Source: Piliocolobus tephrosceles
Taxonomy: Eukaryota > Chordata > Mammalia > Primates > Cercopithecidae
Direction of reading: 5' to 3'
DNA length: 64,000 bases
Assembly (NCBI RefSeq): GCF_002776525.5
Contig: NC_045438.1
Coordinates: forward strand, 156,713,332-156,777,331
Below the pieces are notes generated by a model, which saw nothing but the letters and a program-made list of their open reading frames with translations, had not been told where the DNA came from and did not search any database. This document shows, one piece after another, positions 23,300 to 33,920 of this stretch. Numbering within the stretch: the stretch's first letter is position 1; each line of letters opens with the position of its first letter. A program made the position numbers and the translations under genes.

Positions 23300-24134
23300 T
23301 TTATTTTGAAGTAATCATAAATTTGTGGGAAGTTACAAAGATAGTACAGAGAGGACTCATGTATTCTGCATTCAGTTTTCCCAATACAATAAGATACATA
23401 TTATGTAATTATATATGTAAACCGGGTATTTGACATTGTTACCATTTGTGTTTATAGTTCTACATGATTTTGTCATGTGTAGATTTATGTCACCACCACT
23501 GTAGTAATTACTATACAGAACTATTCCATCAGCACAGAGACCTTCCTTGTGCTACCTCTCTATGTCATACTTACCTCTCCCTTCTGTCCTCCACCATCTC
23601 TAACCTCTGCAACCATTCATCTGTTTTCCACCTCTATAATTTTCACTTTTCAAGAATGTTATACACATAAAAAGTCATAGACCATGTGACTTTTTCAGAT
23701 TTTTTTTTTTTTAACGTAACTTAATGTCCTTGAGATTCATCTGGTTTTTTCCCTCAGTATAATGTTTTTGAGATACATCTACATTGTCACATATATTGGT
23801 GGTTTGTACTTTTTTTATTGCTGATGAGTATCCCATGGTATGGATGTACCATAGTTCTATATTGAATAGCAGTTGTGGCAGAGGTTATCCATGCCTTCTT
23901 CCCAATCTTATGCAGAGATCTTTCATCCTTCCACCATTAAGTCTGATGTTAAGTGTCTTTACTAAATTGATGATATTCTCCTCTATTCCTATTTTTCTGG
24001 TAGTTTTTATCGTAAACGAATGTCAGATATTGTCAAATGCTTTTCACACATGGATTGATATGATCATGTAATTTTCTTCTTTAACCTGTTAATATGGCAG
24101 ATTACATTGACTGATTTCCAAATATTGTGTCAGG
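23300..24134 (-). mobile_element. Old L1M, antisense (outer element, left piece)
   Basis: Antisense L1M 3' region: TTTTGAAGTAATCATAAATTTG, AAGATAGTACAGAGAGGAC, the CAACCATTCATCTGTTTTCC area and TGCTGATGAGTATCCCATGG. A deletion then leads into the ORF2 reverse-transcriptase region (CACCATTAAGTCTGATGTTAAG, CAAATGCTTTTCACACATGG, GATATGATCATGTAATTTTC). The element is broken at 24134 by insertion of a younger sense L1 and resumes at 27034. Confidence 0.75.
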
Positions 24135-24514
24135 AAGTCATAGTACGAGGAATTAGGCAAGAGAAAGAAGTAGAAGGCATCCAAATAGGAAATAAGTCAA
24201 ACTCTCTCTCTTTGCTGATGGTATCATTCTATACCTAAAAAACCCTAGTCCACCAGAAGGTTCCTGGAACTGATAACTAACTCTAGTAAAGTTTCAGGAT
24301 ATAAAAATCAATGTATGAAAATCAATGGCATTTCTATATACCAATAACATTCAAGCTGAGAGCCAAATGAAGAATGTCATTCCATTTACAATAGACCCCC
24401 CGCCCCTGCAACACACACACAATACCTAGGAATACATCTGGCTAATAAATTGAAAGATCTTTACAAGCAGAATTACAACACACTGCTGATGACACAAATA
24501 AATAAAAAACATTC
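24135..24514 (+). mobile_element. L1PB-like L1, sense, piece 1 (ORF2)
   Basis: 5'-truncated sense L1 that starts inside ORF2: AGTCATAGTACGAGGAATTAGGC, GGCATCCAAATAGGAAATAAG, TTTCAGGATATAAAAATCAATG, CCAATAACATTCAAGCTGAG. A 14-bp target duplication of the whole L1 can be seen: AATATTGTGTCAGG at 24121-24134 and AAGATTGAGTCAGG at 27034-27047 (two differences). This piece ends where a solo LTR was inserted. Confidence 0.82.
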
Positions 24515-24806
24515 TGAGACAGCCAAATATAAAGGAGTCCCCAGAGCACTGAAAGAATGGGATGGAGCTGTGGGAAGTTCGCATCCTTTGCAGTGGGGAG
24601 GAGCCTGCCCTCTCCTATTCTGGGATGGTAACCTGGGATTCAATCTGTGAGGCAGGAAGCCAGTTAACAGGATTCTTGCTTTGTAGAGAGTCCATGTTTC
24701 CCTTTTTTTTTTTTCCTTTTCACCCAATAAACCCTGCCCTTCTCACCCTTCAAAGTGTCTGTGAGCCTAATCTTTCCTGGTCATGTGACAAGATTTTTCC
24801 TGCACA
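24515..24806 (+). mobile_element. Small solo LTR inside the L1, 292 bp, ERV1-like
   Basis: The insert starts TGAGACAGCCAAATATAAAGG and ends TTCCTGCACA. The host L1 text reads AACATTC before it and AACAATTC after it, a short target duplication with one extra base. A sense polyadenylation signal lies in CACCCAATAAACCCTGCCC near 24722-24740, followed by a GT-rich stretch. A CT-rich run of T lies just upstream. These are LTR features. The length and composition suggest a gamma-like (class I) LTR, but I cannot name the family. Confidence 0.7.
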
Positions 24807-26109
24807 ACAATTCCATGCATACTCATGGATTAGAAGAATAAATAGTGTTAAAATGGCCACACTGCCCAAAGCAATCTACAGATTCAACACCATTCCTATC
24901 AAGCTACTGATGTAATTGTTAACAGAACTAGAAAAACTACTCTAAAATTCACATGGAACCAAAAAAAGAACCTGAATAACCAAGGCTCTCCTAACCAAAA
25001 AGAACAAAGTCAGAGGGTTTGTTCTTTTCTTCAAACTATACTATAAGTTTACAGTAACTAAAACAGCATGGTACTGGTATGAAAATAGACACATAGACCA
25101 GTGGAACAAAGCAGAGAACCCAAAAATAAAGCTGCACATCTACAGCCATTTGATCTTCAACAAAACCAACAAAACTAAATAATGAGGGAAGGACTATTCA
25201 ATAAATGGTGCTGTGATAGTTGTCTAGCCATATGCAGAAAAATGAAACTGGACCCCATTTGCCACATACAAAACTTAACTCACGATGAATTATAGATTTA
25301 AATGTAAGACCTCAAACTATAAGAATCCTAGAAGAAAACCTAGGAAACATCATTCTGGACATTGGCCTTGAGAAAGAATTTATGACTAAGTTCTCAAAAG
25401 CAATTGCAACAAAAACAAAAATTGACAAATATGACTTAATCAAACTAAAAAGCTTCTGCACAGCAAAAGAAACTATCAATAGACTAAATAAACAATCTAC
25501 AGGATGGGAGAAAATATTCACAAACCATGCATCTGACAAAAGTTTAATATCCAGAATCTATAAGGAACTTAATTCAGCAAGCAAAAAACAAAATAACCCC
25601 ATTAAGAAGTGGGAAAAAGACAAGTACAGACGACACTTCTCGAAACAAGACACACAAGTCGCCAACAAATATGAAAAATGCTCATCATTACTAATCATCA
25701 GAGAAATGCAAATCAGAATCACAATGAGATAACATCTCACACCAGTCAGGATGGCTATCACTAAAAAGTCAAAAAGCAACAGGTGTTGACAAGGCTGCAG
25801 AGAAGAACAAATGTTTATACAATGTTGGGGGGAATGCAAATTATTTCAGCCACTGTAGAAAGCAGTTAGGAGATTTCTTAAAAAACTTAGAACTGCCATT
25901 CAATCCAGCAATCCCATTAATGAGTATATATCCAGAAGAATATAAATCATTCTACGAAAGACACATGAACTCACATGTTCATCACAGCACTATGCACAAT
26001 GGCGAAGACATGGAATCAAACTTGGTGCCTATCAATTGTGGACTGGATAAAGAAAATATGGAACATATACACCTGGAATCCTATGCAGCCATAAAAAAGA
26101 ATGAAATCA
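24807..26109 (+). mobile_element. L1PB-like L1, sense, piece 2 (ORF2 3' half, start of 3' UTR)
   Basis: This continues the ORF2 of piece 1: CATGGATTAGAAGAATAAATAG, CACTGCCCAAAGCAATCTAC, CTACAGCCATTTGATCTTC, CACTGTAGAAAGCAGTTAGG. A 116-codon open frame at 25382-25732 is a surviving part of the ORF2 C-terminal region (SFCTAKETINRLNKQ, NPIKKWEKDK). The reverse-transcriptase core is mostly missing because the element is 5'-truncated. The piece stops at AAGAATGAAATCA, where an Alu was inserted. Confidence 0.88.
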
Positions 26110-26409
26110 GGCCAGGCGCAATGGCTCATGCCTGTAATCCCAGCACTTTGGGAAGCTGAGAAGGGTAGATCACCTAAGATCAGGAGTTCGAGACCAGCCT
26201 GACCAACACGGCAAAACCCCGTCTTTACTGAAAATACAAAATTATCTGCGGTGGTGGCATGTGCCTGTAATCCCAGCTACTTGGGAGACCGAGGCAGGAG
26301 AATCACTTGAACCTGGGAGGTGGAGGTTGCAGTGAGCTGAGATAGTGCCATTGCACTCCAACCTGGACTACAAGAGCAAAACGCCATCTTGGAAAAAAAT
26401 AAAAATAAA
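26110..26409 (+). mobile_element. Alu (AluS-like), sense, inside the L1
   Basis: Full-length sense Alu from GGCCAGGCGCAATGGCTC to CGCCATCTTGG and an AAAAATAAAAATAAAA tail. The target duplication AAGAATGAAATCA (26097-26109) and AAGGAATAAAATCA (26410-26423) is in L1 sequence, so the Alu is younger than the L1. A few deletions and changes are visible in the linker. Confidence 0.92.
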
Positions 26410-26423
26410 AAGGAATAAAATCA

Positions 26424-26738
26424 TGCTCTGTGTCACAACATGGATGAAGCAGGAGGGCATTATCCTAAGAAAATTAATACAAGTAAGGAAAACCAAATAG
26501 TGCATTCTCACTTATAAGTGGCAGCTAAACTTTGGGTACTCATGTATATAAAGATGGCAACAAGAGACACTGGAGACTACTACAGGGGAGGAAGGAAGTA
26601 GGGTGGTAAAGATTGAAAAACTAACCATTGGGTACTATGCTCAGTACCTGGGCAACGGGATCAATTATACCTTAAACTTCAGCATCACTCATGTACCCCT
26701 GAATAGAAAATAGAAGATGAAATTATTTTTTTAAAAAA
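26424..26738 (+). mobile_element. L1PB-like L1, sense, piece 3 (3' end and A-rich tail)
   Basis: L1 resumes with TGCTCTGTGTCACAACATGG and continues with TAAGTGGCAGCTAAACTTTG, GACACTGGAGACTACTACAG and ACCTGGGCAACGGGATCAATTATACC. It ends in ATGAAATTATTTTTTTAAAAAAAC. The 3' UTR text fits an L1PB/L1PA-related primate L1. The element's tail was in turn the target of the next Alu. Confidence 0.85.
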
Positions 26739-26750
26739 ACTAAGATTGAG

Positions 26751-27030
26751 GCCAGGCGTCATGGCTCATGCCTGTAATCCCAGCACTTTCGAAGAGTTGG
26801 AGGCCTGGCCAACATGGTGAAACCCCGTCTCTACTAAAAATGCAAAAACTACTTGGGCATGGTGGCATGTGCCTGTAATCCCAGCTACTTGGGAGGCTGA
26901 GGCAGGAGAATCCCTTGAATCCGGGAGGTAGCGGTTGCAGTGAGCTGAGATCTGCCACTGCGCTTCAGTCATTTTTTGAGAGCAAGACTCTGTCTCAAAA
27001 AAAAAAGAGAAAAGAAGAAAAAGAAAAAAA
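26751..27030 (+). mobile_element. Alu, sense, with internal deletion
   Basis: Sense Alu starting GCCAGGCGTCATGGCTC. The left arm lacks a segment after CCCAGCACTTTCGAAG and jumps to GGCCTGGCCAACATGG. The right arm is complete, with a disturbed end (CAGTCATTTTTTGAGAGC), and the tail is AAAAAAGAGAAAAGAAG. A perfect 12-bp target duplication, ACTAAGATTGAG, lies at 26739-26750 and 27031-27042. Confidence 0.9.
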
Positions 27031-27042
27031 ACTAAGATTGAG

Positions 27043-27510
27043 TCAGGCTTGCATCCTTGGAATAAATCTCAATTCCTCATAGGATATAATTCTTTTTATA
27101 CATTGCTAAATTCAACTTATTAACATTTGACGAAGAATTTTTGCATCTGTATTCATAAAGGATATTAATCTGTAGTTTACTGCACTGTCTTTGTTTTGGT
27201 ACAAGGTATTCCTGGCCTCACAGAATGAGTTGGGAAAGTATTCCCTTCCTCCGCTCTTTGAAAGATACTGTGTACAATTGGTATTAATTTTCACTTAAAT
27301 GTTTGGTCTAATTTTTCAGTGAAAAACTCTGAGTCTAGAGATCTTCTTTCTAAATTTTTACATTATAAGTTCAATTTTTAAACAGTTATAGGGTTTTCAG
27401 GTTATTGATTTCATATTGGGTGGATTGTACTATTTTGTACGTTTGAGGAATTGATCTGTTTCATTTAAGTTGTCAAATATATATGTGTGTGGAGTTGTCA
27501 GAATTGCCTT
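27043..27510 (-). mobile_element. Old L1M, antisense (outer element, right piece)
   Basis: The antisense L1M ORF2 text resumes: GCTTGCATCCTTGGAATAAATC, ACGAAGAATTTTTGCATCTG, ATAAAGGATATTAATCTGTAG, TGGCCTCACAGAATGAGTTGGG. These follow directly on the last L1M words before 24134, so the two pieces are one element cut by the younger L1. Confidence 0.78.
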
Positions 27511-27524
27511 TTAAAAAATTACAA

Positions 27525-27935
27525 AGTGTAATACTCATAAGGAAAATGCACAAAAATGTGCAGCTCAATGTAAATAATCCCTAAAAAGCAACCACCCACC
27601 TAAGCACCATCTAAGTGTAAGGAACATTGCCAGCACCCCCAACACCTCCCTGATGGCTTCCTCCTGAATACCATTGACTTCTCCTCTTCCTTAGAAGTAA
27701 TTACTATATTGATTGTCAGGGAAATTACTTAATTACTTTTCTTTTTAATCTTTACAACCTAACTACATAGTCCTAAATACTATAGCTTAGTTTTGCCTGT
27801 GTTTTGAACTTTATATAAACGAAATGATAAAGTATAATGTGGCTTATTTTACTTAAAACTATTTTGGTGAGAAATATTCAGATTGGTCACTCACTTTCAT
27901 GGCAGTGCTATATTCCATTGTAGGAATGTATGCTT
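27525..27935 (-). mobile_element. L1M 3' end, antisense, second copy
   Basis: Antisense L1M 3' UTR-type text: ATGCACAAAAATGTGCAGC, GGAACATTGCCAGCACCCC, TAGTTTTGCCTGTGTTTTG, AACTTTATATAAACGAAATG, TATATTCCATTGTAGGAATG. It restarts at the 3' end of an L1, so it is a different copy from the one ending at 27510. Confidence 0.6.
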
Positions 27936-28324
27936 TAAGGCTATTGGATTAAAGCCTTACATCTTTGGGCATCTGTTTCTTTGCACAGTGTCAAGGCAGA
28001 AAGATGTTCTGGTGCCTTACTCTTCTCATGTGTATATTTACCAGATTAGCAAACTATCAGCACTCAGTCCTGAGAGCCTGGGTAGTACATTCAGTGTACT
28101 CCACAATCCTCTGACTACACATTTCAGCAAGAGCAAGAAAAGCTGGAACTATGGGAGGAACGAGGGTCAATGTAGGCCACTGACAATGGCAAGCATGCTC
28201 AAATGAGGTAGCCTCGGACTTGAGCCACATGAAAAATGCCCAGGCGGCCAAGAGAGGGTCCCCAAGGCCAGGAGAAGGAAAAACACCCAAGTATGTCGTT
28301 GCTAACTCTCATTTCCCCTAAAGC

Positions 28325-28520
28325 ATGGAACAGTGTTGTTTTGTGGAAAGCACATGACTTTCAGAGACAGACAGATATGGGTTTGAGTGATGTTCAGTTG
28401 CTGGGTGGACTTGGGCAAGTGACTTAACCTCTCTGAACTTCCACTTCCTCGCCATGCAGTGAAAATAATAATGTCTTTCCTTTGGTATTGTTAGAGGAAT
28501 TAAAAGGCCATGGTACATGG
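28325..28520 (+). repeat. MIR, sense
   Basis: GTGGAAAGCACATGACTTTC, GATATGGGTTTGAGTG, GGACTTGGGCAAGTGACTTAACCTC and ATTGTTAGAGGAATTAAAAGG follow the MIR core and 3' part in order. Confidence 0.85.
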
Positions 28521-30130
28521 GAAACCCAAAAGAAATCGTTTATTCTACCCTCCCTTCCTTTCTTTCTTACATTCTTTCTTCCTATATCCCTTGATATATA
28601 AAATGGTAGAAGTAGGAAAACCCTAAAATTGTTTAATTCCACACTCTTCTCATACAAGTAAGAGATGAGCAGGACTTGCTTGAGATCCCACCACTGGCCA
28701 GTGGCAGTGCTGACATCTTCCTAGTGTGATCTTTCCACCATGCCATGGGGAGCACCTAGCTGGAGAATCAGAAAGTCTAAGTCCCAATTCCAAAAATTTA
28801 TATGAGCATGTGCTTAAAATTCTGAATTCAAAGGGACATCAAAAAGGACAACTCTCTTATCTCACAGGTTTCGCTTAAGAACATCCAATCACACTGAGCA
28901 TCTTCTACATTAAAAACGGCTCTGATTCATTGTTTGTACAATGTCTGGTGAACGTTTACAACTCAAGACCATATTTGATGCCTCCGTACAAGCACTTCTG
29001 AGTACATTTTACTTTTTGGAAGAGGTAGTACCAGTTTTCCCCAAGCTAGAGCACTCAAATCCCTCAAGGTCCACAATTGTTCAAAGATGACCAGTTATAA
29101 TTTGGGATTTGCCTTCCACTTTGACATTCTTCAAAGTTCGAGAGGAAATTCCCTTATTTTGTGAGTCTTGCAGGGAAGCTGGACTCTACCAGCTACAGAA
29201 CATGAAGAGACCGGATGTTCTTTCTCCGCCCTTACAGATACTGCTGGATCATGTGACATGTGCTCTGCCAATCAGAGGTTCCCATCAGACTACGGTCCTG
29301 AGTATTCCTCATTAGAATTCAAAGCAGCATTATCAAGGGTCAGCAATGTAGCATTCATGGAAGTGATGTTGACAGCTGTATTTTTCAACCTGTTAAAAAT
29401 TATTTCATCACACAAAGTTGTATATAGTATGACTTACTATTCTGTTTTTAAAAAACAAATCACCTTTACATAAAAAGTAAGCTAGAAGGATATGTAATAC
29501 TCAAAGCGTTGTACCTAGATAATGGGATTAGATGTGGTTTTTTGGTCTTTCTATATTTTTCAAATTATCTTAATGATAATGCACTGTGTTTATAAGGTTG
29601 ATTTTGAAAAATTTAGATTGTGGAATGTAATTTTTTAAAGTGTCTTCTAGATCCAAGAGTCAATGATTCTAAAAACTCAAAGCTGTTCATTGAAAAATGA
29701 TTTATTGACATATGATGGTAGTGCAATAATTTTACTTATTTTTATTATAGCCAGCATTTAATAAACACGAGCAGTTCACCTGCAAAAATAAAATAAAATA
29801 ATTGCCCTCCTAAGGAAACATTTTCCCCTAACTACCCCCCATGAAATTTCAAGACCACAGATACAGTGTATATCTTTTTACATATTGTATATATATCCAT
29901 GCTTTATGTAAAATGAGCAGGACTTTTTCACCTCCTCTCAAGAACCAATTTTGCCCCCTTGGGGTGATATCTCTCCTGATGCGCATGCATGGTCTAGAAG
30001 ATGTGGTATCCAGCAGGGGCATCCCGACCAGATGTGCTGGTGGATTAATAATGTCCGTATGCCTTGTTGCCTAGCATCTCTTCTCTCACCCATGTTCACA
30101 GTCTGGATCGTCAGCCCATTGTTAGCTACC
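28521..30130. other. Unassigned non-coding sequence
   Basis: No gene or clear repeat was recognised. The stretch 29100-29330 is less AT-rich, contains GCCAATCAGAGG at about 29268-29279 (a CCAAT-type motif) and could be an old LTR or unique regulatory DNA. Neither can be shown. The rest is AT-rich. Confidence 0.4.
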
Positions 30131-30379
30131 TGAAATTCTTCCAATAAGATTCTTTCTTGGTTTGTATTTGCCTGAAAGCAGAACCTGAGACAAGGATTCA
30201 AGCGCCAGTAGTCTATCTGGGAGGTGGTCCCAGGAAACATCCGCAGGGAGGAGGCGGGAAACGAAACACGAAAGAGAAGGCAGACAATAAAGAATGCATT
30301 ACCAGACAAGTTACCACCATGGGCTACCGGAGCTCAGCTGCATACATGCACTCTAGGGAAAAGAGTAAAACATGCATCT
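30131..30379 (+). repeat. Unassigned interspersed repeat, probable, split by an Alu
   Basis: GAACCTGAGACAAGGATTCAAG...GGGAGGTGGTCCCAGGAAACATCC has the look of a common old mammalian repeat that I cannot name. It probably continues after the Alu (30705 to about 30960). Strand is by reading direction only. Confidence 0.3.
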
Positions 30380-30395
30380 CAGAACTCCCCCACCT

Positions 30396-30688
30396 AAGGC
30401 CCGATGCAGTGGCTCATGCCTGTAATCCCAGTACTTTGGGAGGCTGAGGCGGGTGGATCACTTGAAGTCAGAAGTTCGATACCAGCCTGGCCAACATGGT
30501 GAAACCCTGTCTCTACTAAAAATTAGCCAGCCGTGGTGGTGCGTGCCTGTAATCCCAGTTACTTGGAGGCTGAGGCAGGAGAATTGTTTGAACCTGGGAG
30601 ATGGAGGTAACCGTGAGCTGAGATCACATCACCGCACTCCAGCCTGGGCAAAAGAGCAAGACACCATCTCAGGAAGAAAAAAAAAAAA
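30396..30688 (+). mobile_element. Alu (AluS-like), sense
   Basis: Full-length sense Alu from GGCCCGATGCAGTGGCTC to CACCATCTCAGG and an AAGAAAAAAAAAAAA tail. The linker lacks the ATACAAA segment (CTACTAAAAATTAGCC). The target duplication CAGAACTCCCCCACCT at 30380-30395 recurs as CAGAACTACCCCACCC at 30689-30704. Confidence 0.93.
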
Positions 30689-31134
30689 CAGAACTACCCC
30701 ACCCAAAGGACAAGGCAGCTGGGGTGTTTCTGCACCAGTTCCCACCAGTCATCAGCTGAGCACTGTTCCCAAAAGGGGCTGTTCCCTGCCCTTCTGGTCC
30801 GCCACACACATTAGAGTAACCTCTGGAAGCCAGAGAGTCTTCAGGTAGAGATGTGAACGCAGGCAGTTGGGAGTCTGGTGCGTGCACCAAAATGAAAAGG
30901 GTCCAAGAGATGTGGTCATGTGGGGCACTGGCTTTGAAAGACACATGAAAAACACAAGGCATGGACTTTCTTTAACCAGAGATTTCTCTGACAATGCCAA
31001 AAGAATGGGGCTGAAGTAGTTGGAAGCCAAAGGCAAAGTTTGTTCTGTGGTTGCAAAATTACATTATCAGTTGAACTCAAACCTTCATTATGTTTCTTTT
31101 GTATATGTAAGGACATTGATTAGAAAAGAGAGAA

Positions 31135-32400
31135 ATGGAATGGAAATATAGGGCAGTTTTTGGAGACCTTCAATATCCCCAACCCACAATCCACCCTGAG
31201 CTCCCTCCTCCTCTGCGTTCCCTAGTTAGGCTCTTCATGTCTGGCCTGAGGACACTGTTACCTTCTCTCAGTGGCCATTGGTTACCTTGGCAGAGGGACA
31301 GACTCACTGCATGCTCTATCCCTACCCCAACCCCTCACCTATACACACTCATCTTCCACATCCCCAGACCTGTAACTAAAGTCAGACTCCAGCAGTTACT
31401 AGGGGAGAAGGGAATTCACCTACCAAAAGACATACAGGACTTAATTATATTGGCAAAGATGTGGGAATGTGTGAGGAAAGGCATCCTGAAGGCTGTTGAT
31501 CAAGAGGAAGGAACATCACTTGATCAGGGTAAATGTGGGTGCACTGTGCACTCACCCATGATTCTGAATCTAGTGGTGCTAGCTGGAGCAGCTGAGAGTG
31601 GTTCTGATAGTTTACTTGCTGGCCCAAGAAGGCCAGGGCTCCATTGGAAGTACAATCTAGGGAAAGTTGAGAAGCTAGAAACTGTAAGGTTCAATATAAC
31701 AAAAGAACTCATAGGTATCAAGAGAAGAATGTGGCTGTAGCCTTATAGGCCAATCCCATCGTCAAAGCCTGGGATAGACACTGGAAAGGGAAACACCAGC
31801 ATCTTTGAAAAGAGCATAGAGGCTATTCTCTGTGAGTTGGGAATAGTGGTGGAAGATGCTACCATCAAAAAGGACTCCTTGATACCAAGGATGTGGGAAG
31901 GCCCTGGGTGGCAAAGGACAAACAGTTACACTAGACTAGTAGGAGAGAAATGGGTATAGTCATCTTACGAGACATTAGGGCTTATCAGAATGAGCTGACC
32001 TGCAGGGATCTTAGGGTGTGGCCGGTTGATTGCAGGATTTCTGGCCCAACTTGGTGTGTAACTGAAAACACTGCAGGTCAGGTGAATGGAGGCTGCTATT
32101 ACATCAGAAATTTGGGGTCATGCCTAAGACCTAGTCAGTTCCCAGACCCACATCCCCTTACTAAAGGGAAAATAAGGATGCTTAAGGTAGCACTTCCTGC
32201 TAAAATTGTCAAGTATGTTGTGTGACTTTTCCTCCTAGCCTTCCCCAGTGGTACTTGTGTCCATTTATACAGGTCGCTGTACTGGGGGAAAAAGATGCCC
32301 AAACTTTTCTCCACTGTTTGGACACTGGCTCCAAACCAACCATACCACAGACTACCTATCAAAGCGGGCGACTGGTAGAGATCTGGTAATTAACAGTTTT
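31135..32400 (+). mobile_element. Endogenous retrovirus gag/pro-like relic, sense
   Basis: This stretch holds the longest open frame in the window (201 codons at 31135-31740), which ends just before a region of shifting frames. At 32318-32332 the reading frame TFLHC is followed by LDTGS, the active-site signature of a retroviral aspartic protease. Stops and a shift follow within a few tens of codons. The upstream frame would then be gag-like by position, but I recognise no capsid or zinc-knuckle motif in it. No LTR was found on either side. An unrelated origin of the motif is possible, since it is only five residues. The copy is broken and cannot make virus proteins. Confidence 0.5.
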
Positions 32401-32402
32401 GG

Positions 32403-32430
32403 AGTGTGTGTGTGTGTGTGCGCGCGCATG
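32403..32430. repeat. (TG)n(CG)n microsatellite
   Basis: Alternating GTGTGT units passing into GCGCGC, a purine-pyrimidine alternation that can adopt Z-DNA. It is probably variable in length. Confidence 0.9.
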
Positions 32431-32599
32431 TACCTTTCTTCTCCCATTTGGCAGAGGAAAAGTATACTAAACACAGAGAAAAGTGCAGAACTCATGGTGA
32501 GTTTTTACTCCTGTAACTGCATCCATTCCTGCTTCCCTTACTGAGTTCCCTCCACGCTTGCATCTCAGACTCTCAACTCAAACTTGCCATTCTCCCTCT

Positions 32600-33005
32600 C
32601 CTTCCACAGCCTTTGAATCTACAATTCCCTGGCCTAAATCTTCCTCTCACCTCTTTCCCTCCCTTTGCCTAATTACTTCCTCCTCATCCTTCAAATCTCA
32701 GCTCCAGAGTCCCTCCTTAGGGAACCCTGCCTGTTCCCATCACTCCACGAATCTAGGTCAACTTAATTGGCTCCACAACATCCAGGGACAGCGATCTTTG
32801 CCTTTAAAGCACCTCCCACAGCTTGTTGCTGCACAATCATGCGGGTGGCTTGACGAGTATCTGCTTCTTCCTTTAGACTAGAAGCACCCTAAAGCTAGAA
32901 CGTAGTTTTAGCCACCACTCTTCCCCCGGCTTCTAAATACGATGCCTGACACAAGTGAACACCCAATAAATATTCATCAAATGAATGGATGAATTAATAA
33001 ATAAA
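32600..33005 (+). repeat. L2 3' region, sense
   Basis: CTCATCCTTCAAATCTCAGC, AGAGTCCCTCCTTAGGGAACC, GCCTTTAAAGCACCTCCC, CTTTAGACTAGAAGCACCC and the terminal GATGCCTGACACAAGTGAACACCCAATAAATATTC follow the L2 3' end closely, ending in an AATGAATGGATGAATTAATAAATAAATG tail. Confidence 0.85.
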
Positions 33006-33009
33006 TGAA

Positions 33010-33767
33010 GGCACGCCTCTTTTATTAAAAAAAAAAAAAAACGCTTCTGAAGAATTGAAAGTTGGCAATAAGTTGGCCAGTGTTTTTCTGGATCTTTAAC
33101 GTGGCAGCACTTTCCTCTGGAGACCATGAGCGGGGGCAGAAAGACATCATCCCCAGTAGCGTTCACATCGGAAAGCAGGCGGTGCCCCTCTGCAACAATT
33201 CCTTCTCAGTTAGGTTGCTTTAGGATACCCTCTTTTCTAAACAGAACAAAATTTTAACCAGACCATAAAAGCTGGTTTGGGATCTGAAAGAATAAGATTG
33301 TGCGGCAAATGATTAAAAGGAAAAATCCAACCATGCCGCCCCGCTCTGCCTTTTGTTTGGGCATCCTGTGTCCTGCAAGGCCTAGAAGGGGACTGATAGA
33401 ACTGTTTGTCGGCTAAGAGACTGGATTTTAATTGTCCTGCAAAACTCCAATAAAGCTTTGTTTCAAGACTTGAATTTCATCCACGTTTCCCTTTTAACAA
33501 ACTTCAAGGAAATAACTCACCCTTAACTGCCACAGTGTACTGCCAAAGCGCTAGCAAATAAGAAAGGCACATGCTTCCTGAATTTGGGTGAATGAACCTT
33601 TTTCTTTTTCTTTTTTTTTCTTTTAACTAGGAGAGAGAATGCTGACCAGGCTTTCCTTTAGCAATTTTTCTAATGAAAACATTTGGTGCCACCTGCTGGC
33701 CAAATTTACACTGACTCCTCAGCCTTCACAGAGTGTAAATGTCTCCCAGTTGAACTGGTTATTAAAA
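33010..33767. other. Unassigned unique sequence
   Basis: No gene is seen. A T run lies around 33600-33620. The stretch 33240-33560 is of mixed composition and contains CCAATAAAGCTTTG, a polyadenylation-like signal near 33448, but nothing else marks a transcript end. Confidence 0.4.
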
Positions 33768-33777
33768 ACCCTGGTGC

Positions 33778-33910
33778 TATTTGGGAGGCTGAGGCAGGAG
33801 AACGGCGTGAACCCGGGAGGCGGAGCTTGCAGTGAGCCGAGATTGCGCCACTGCACTCCAGCCCGGGCAACAGAGCGAGACTCCCTCTCCAAAAAAAAAA
33901 GAAAAAAAAT
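33778..33910 (+). mobile_element. AluY, sense, 5'-truncated to the right arm
   Basis: Only the right-arm end is present, from TTTGGGAGGCTGAGGCAGG with the AluY-type GGCGTGAACCCGGGAGGCGGAGC. The tail is AAAAAAAAAAGAAAAAAAAT. A perfect 10-bp target duplication, ACCCTGGTGC, flanks it at 33768-33777 and 33911-33920. The truncation is therefore original to the insertion and not a later deletion. Confidence 0.92.
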
Positions 33911-33920
33911 ACCCTGGTGC

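Noticed and set aside
31135..31740. 201-codon open frame, the longest in the window, as a host gene
   Set aside because: It lies upstream of a retroviral protease-like motif in a degenerate stretch, has no recognisable host domain, and is better explained as a leftover of an endogenous retrovirus.
33440..33460. Polyadenylation site of a host gene (CCAATAAAGC)
   Set aside because: AATAAA occurs often by chance in AT-rich DNA; no exon or GT-rich downstream element supports it.
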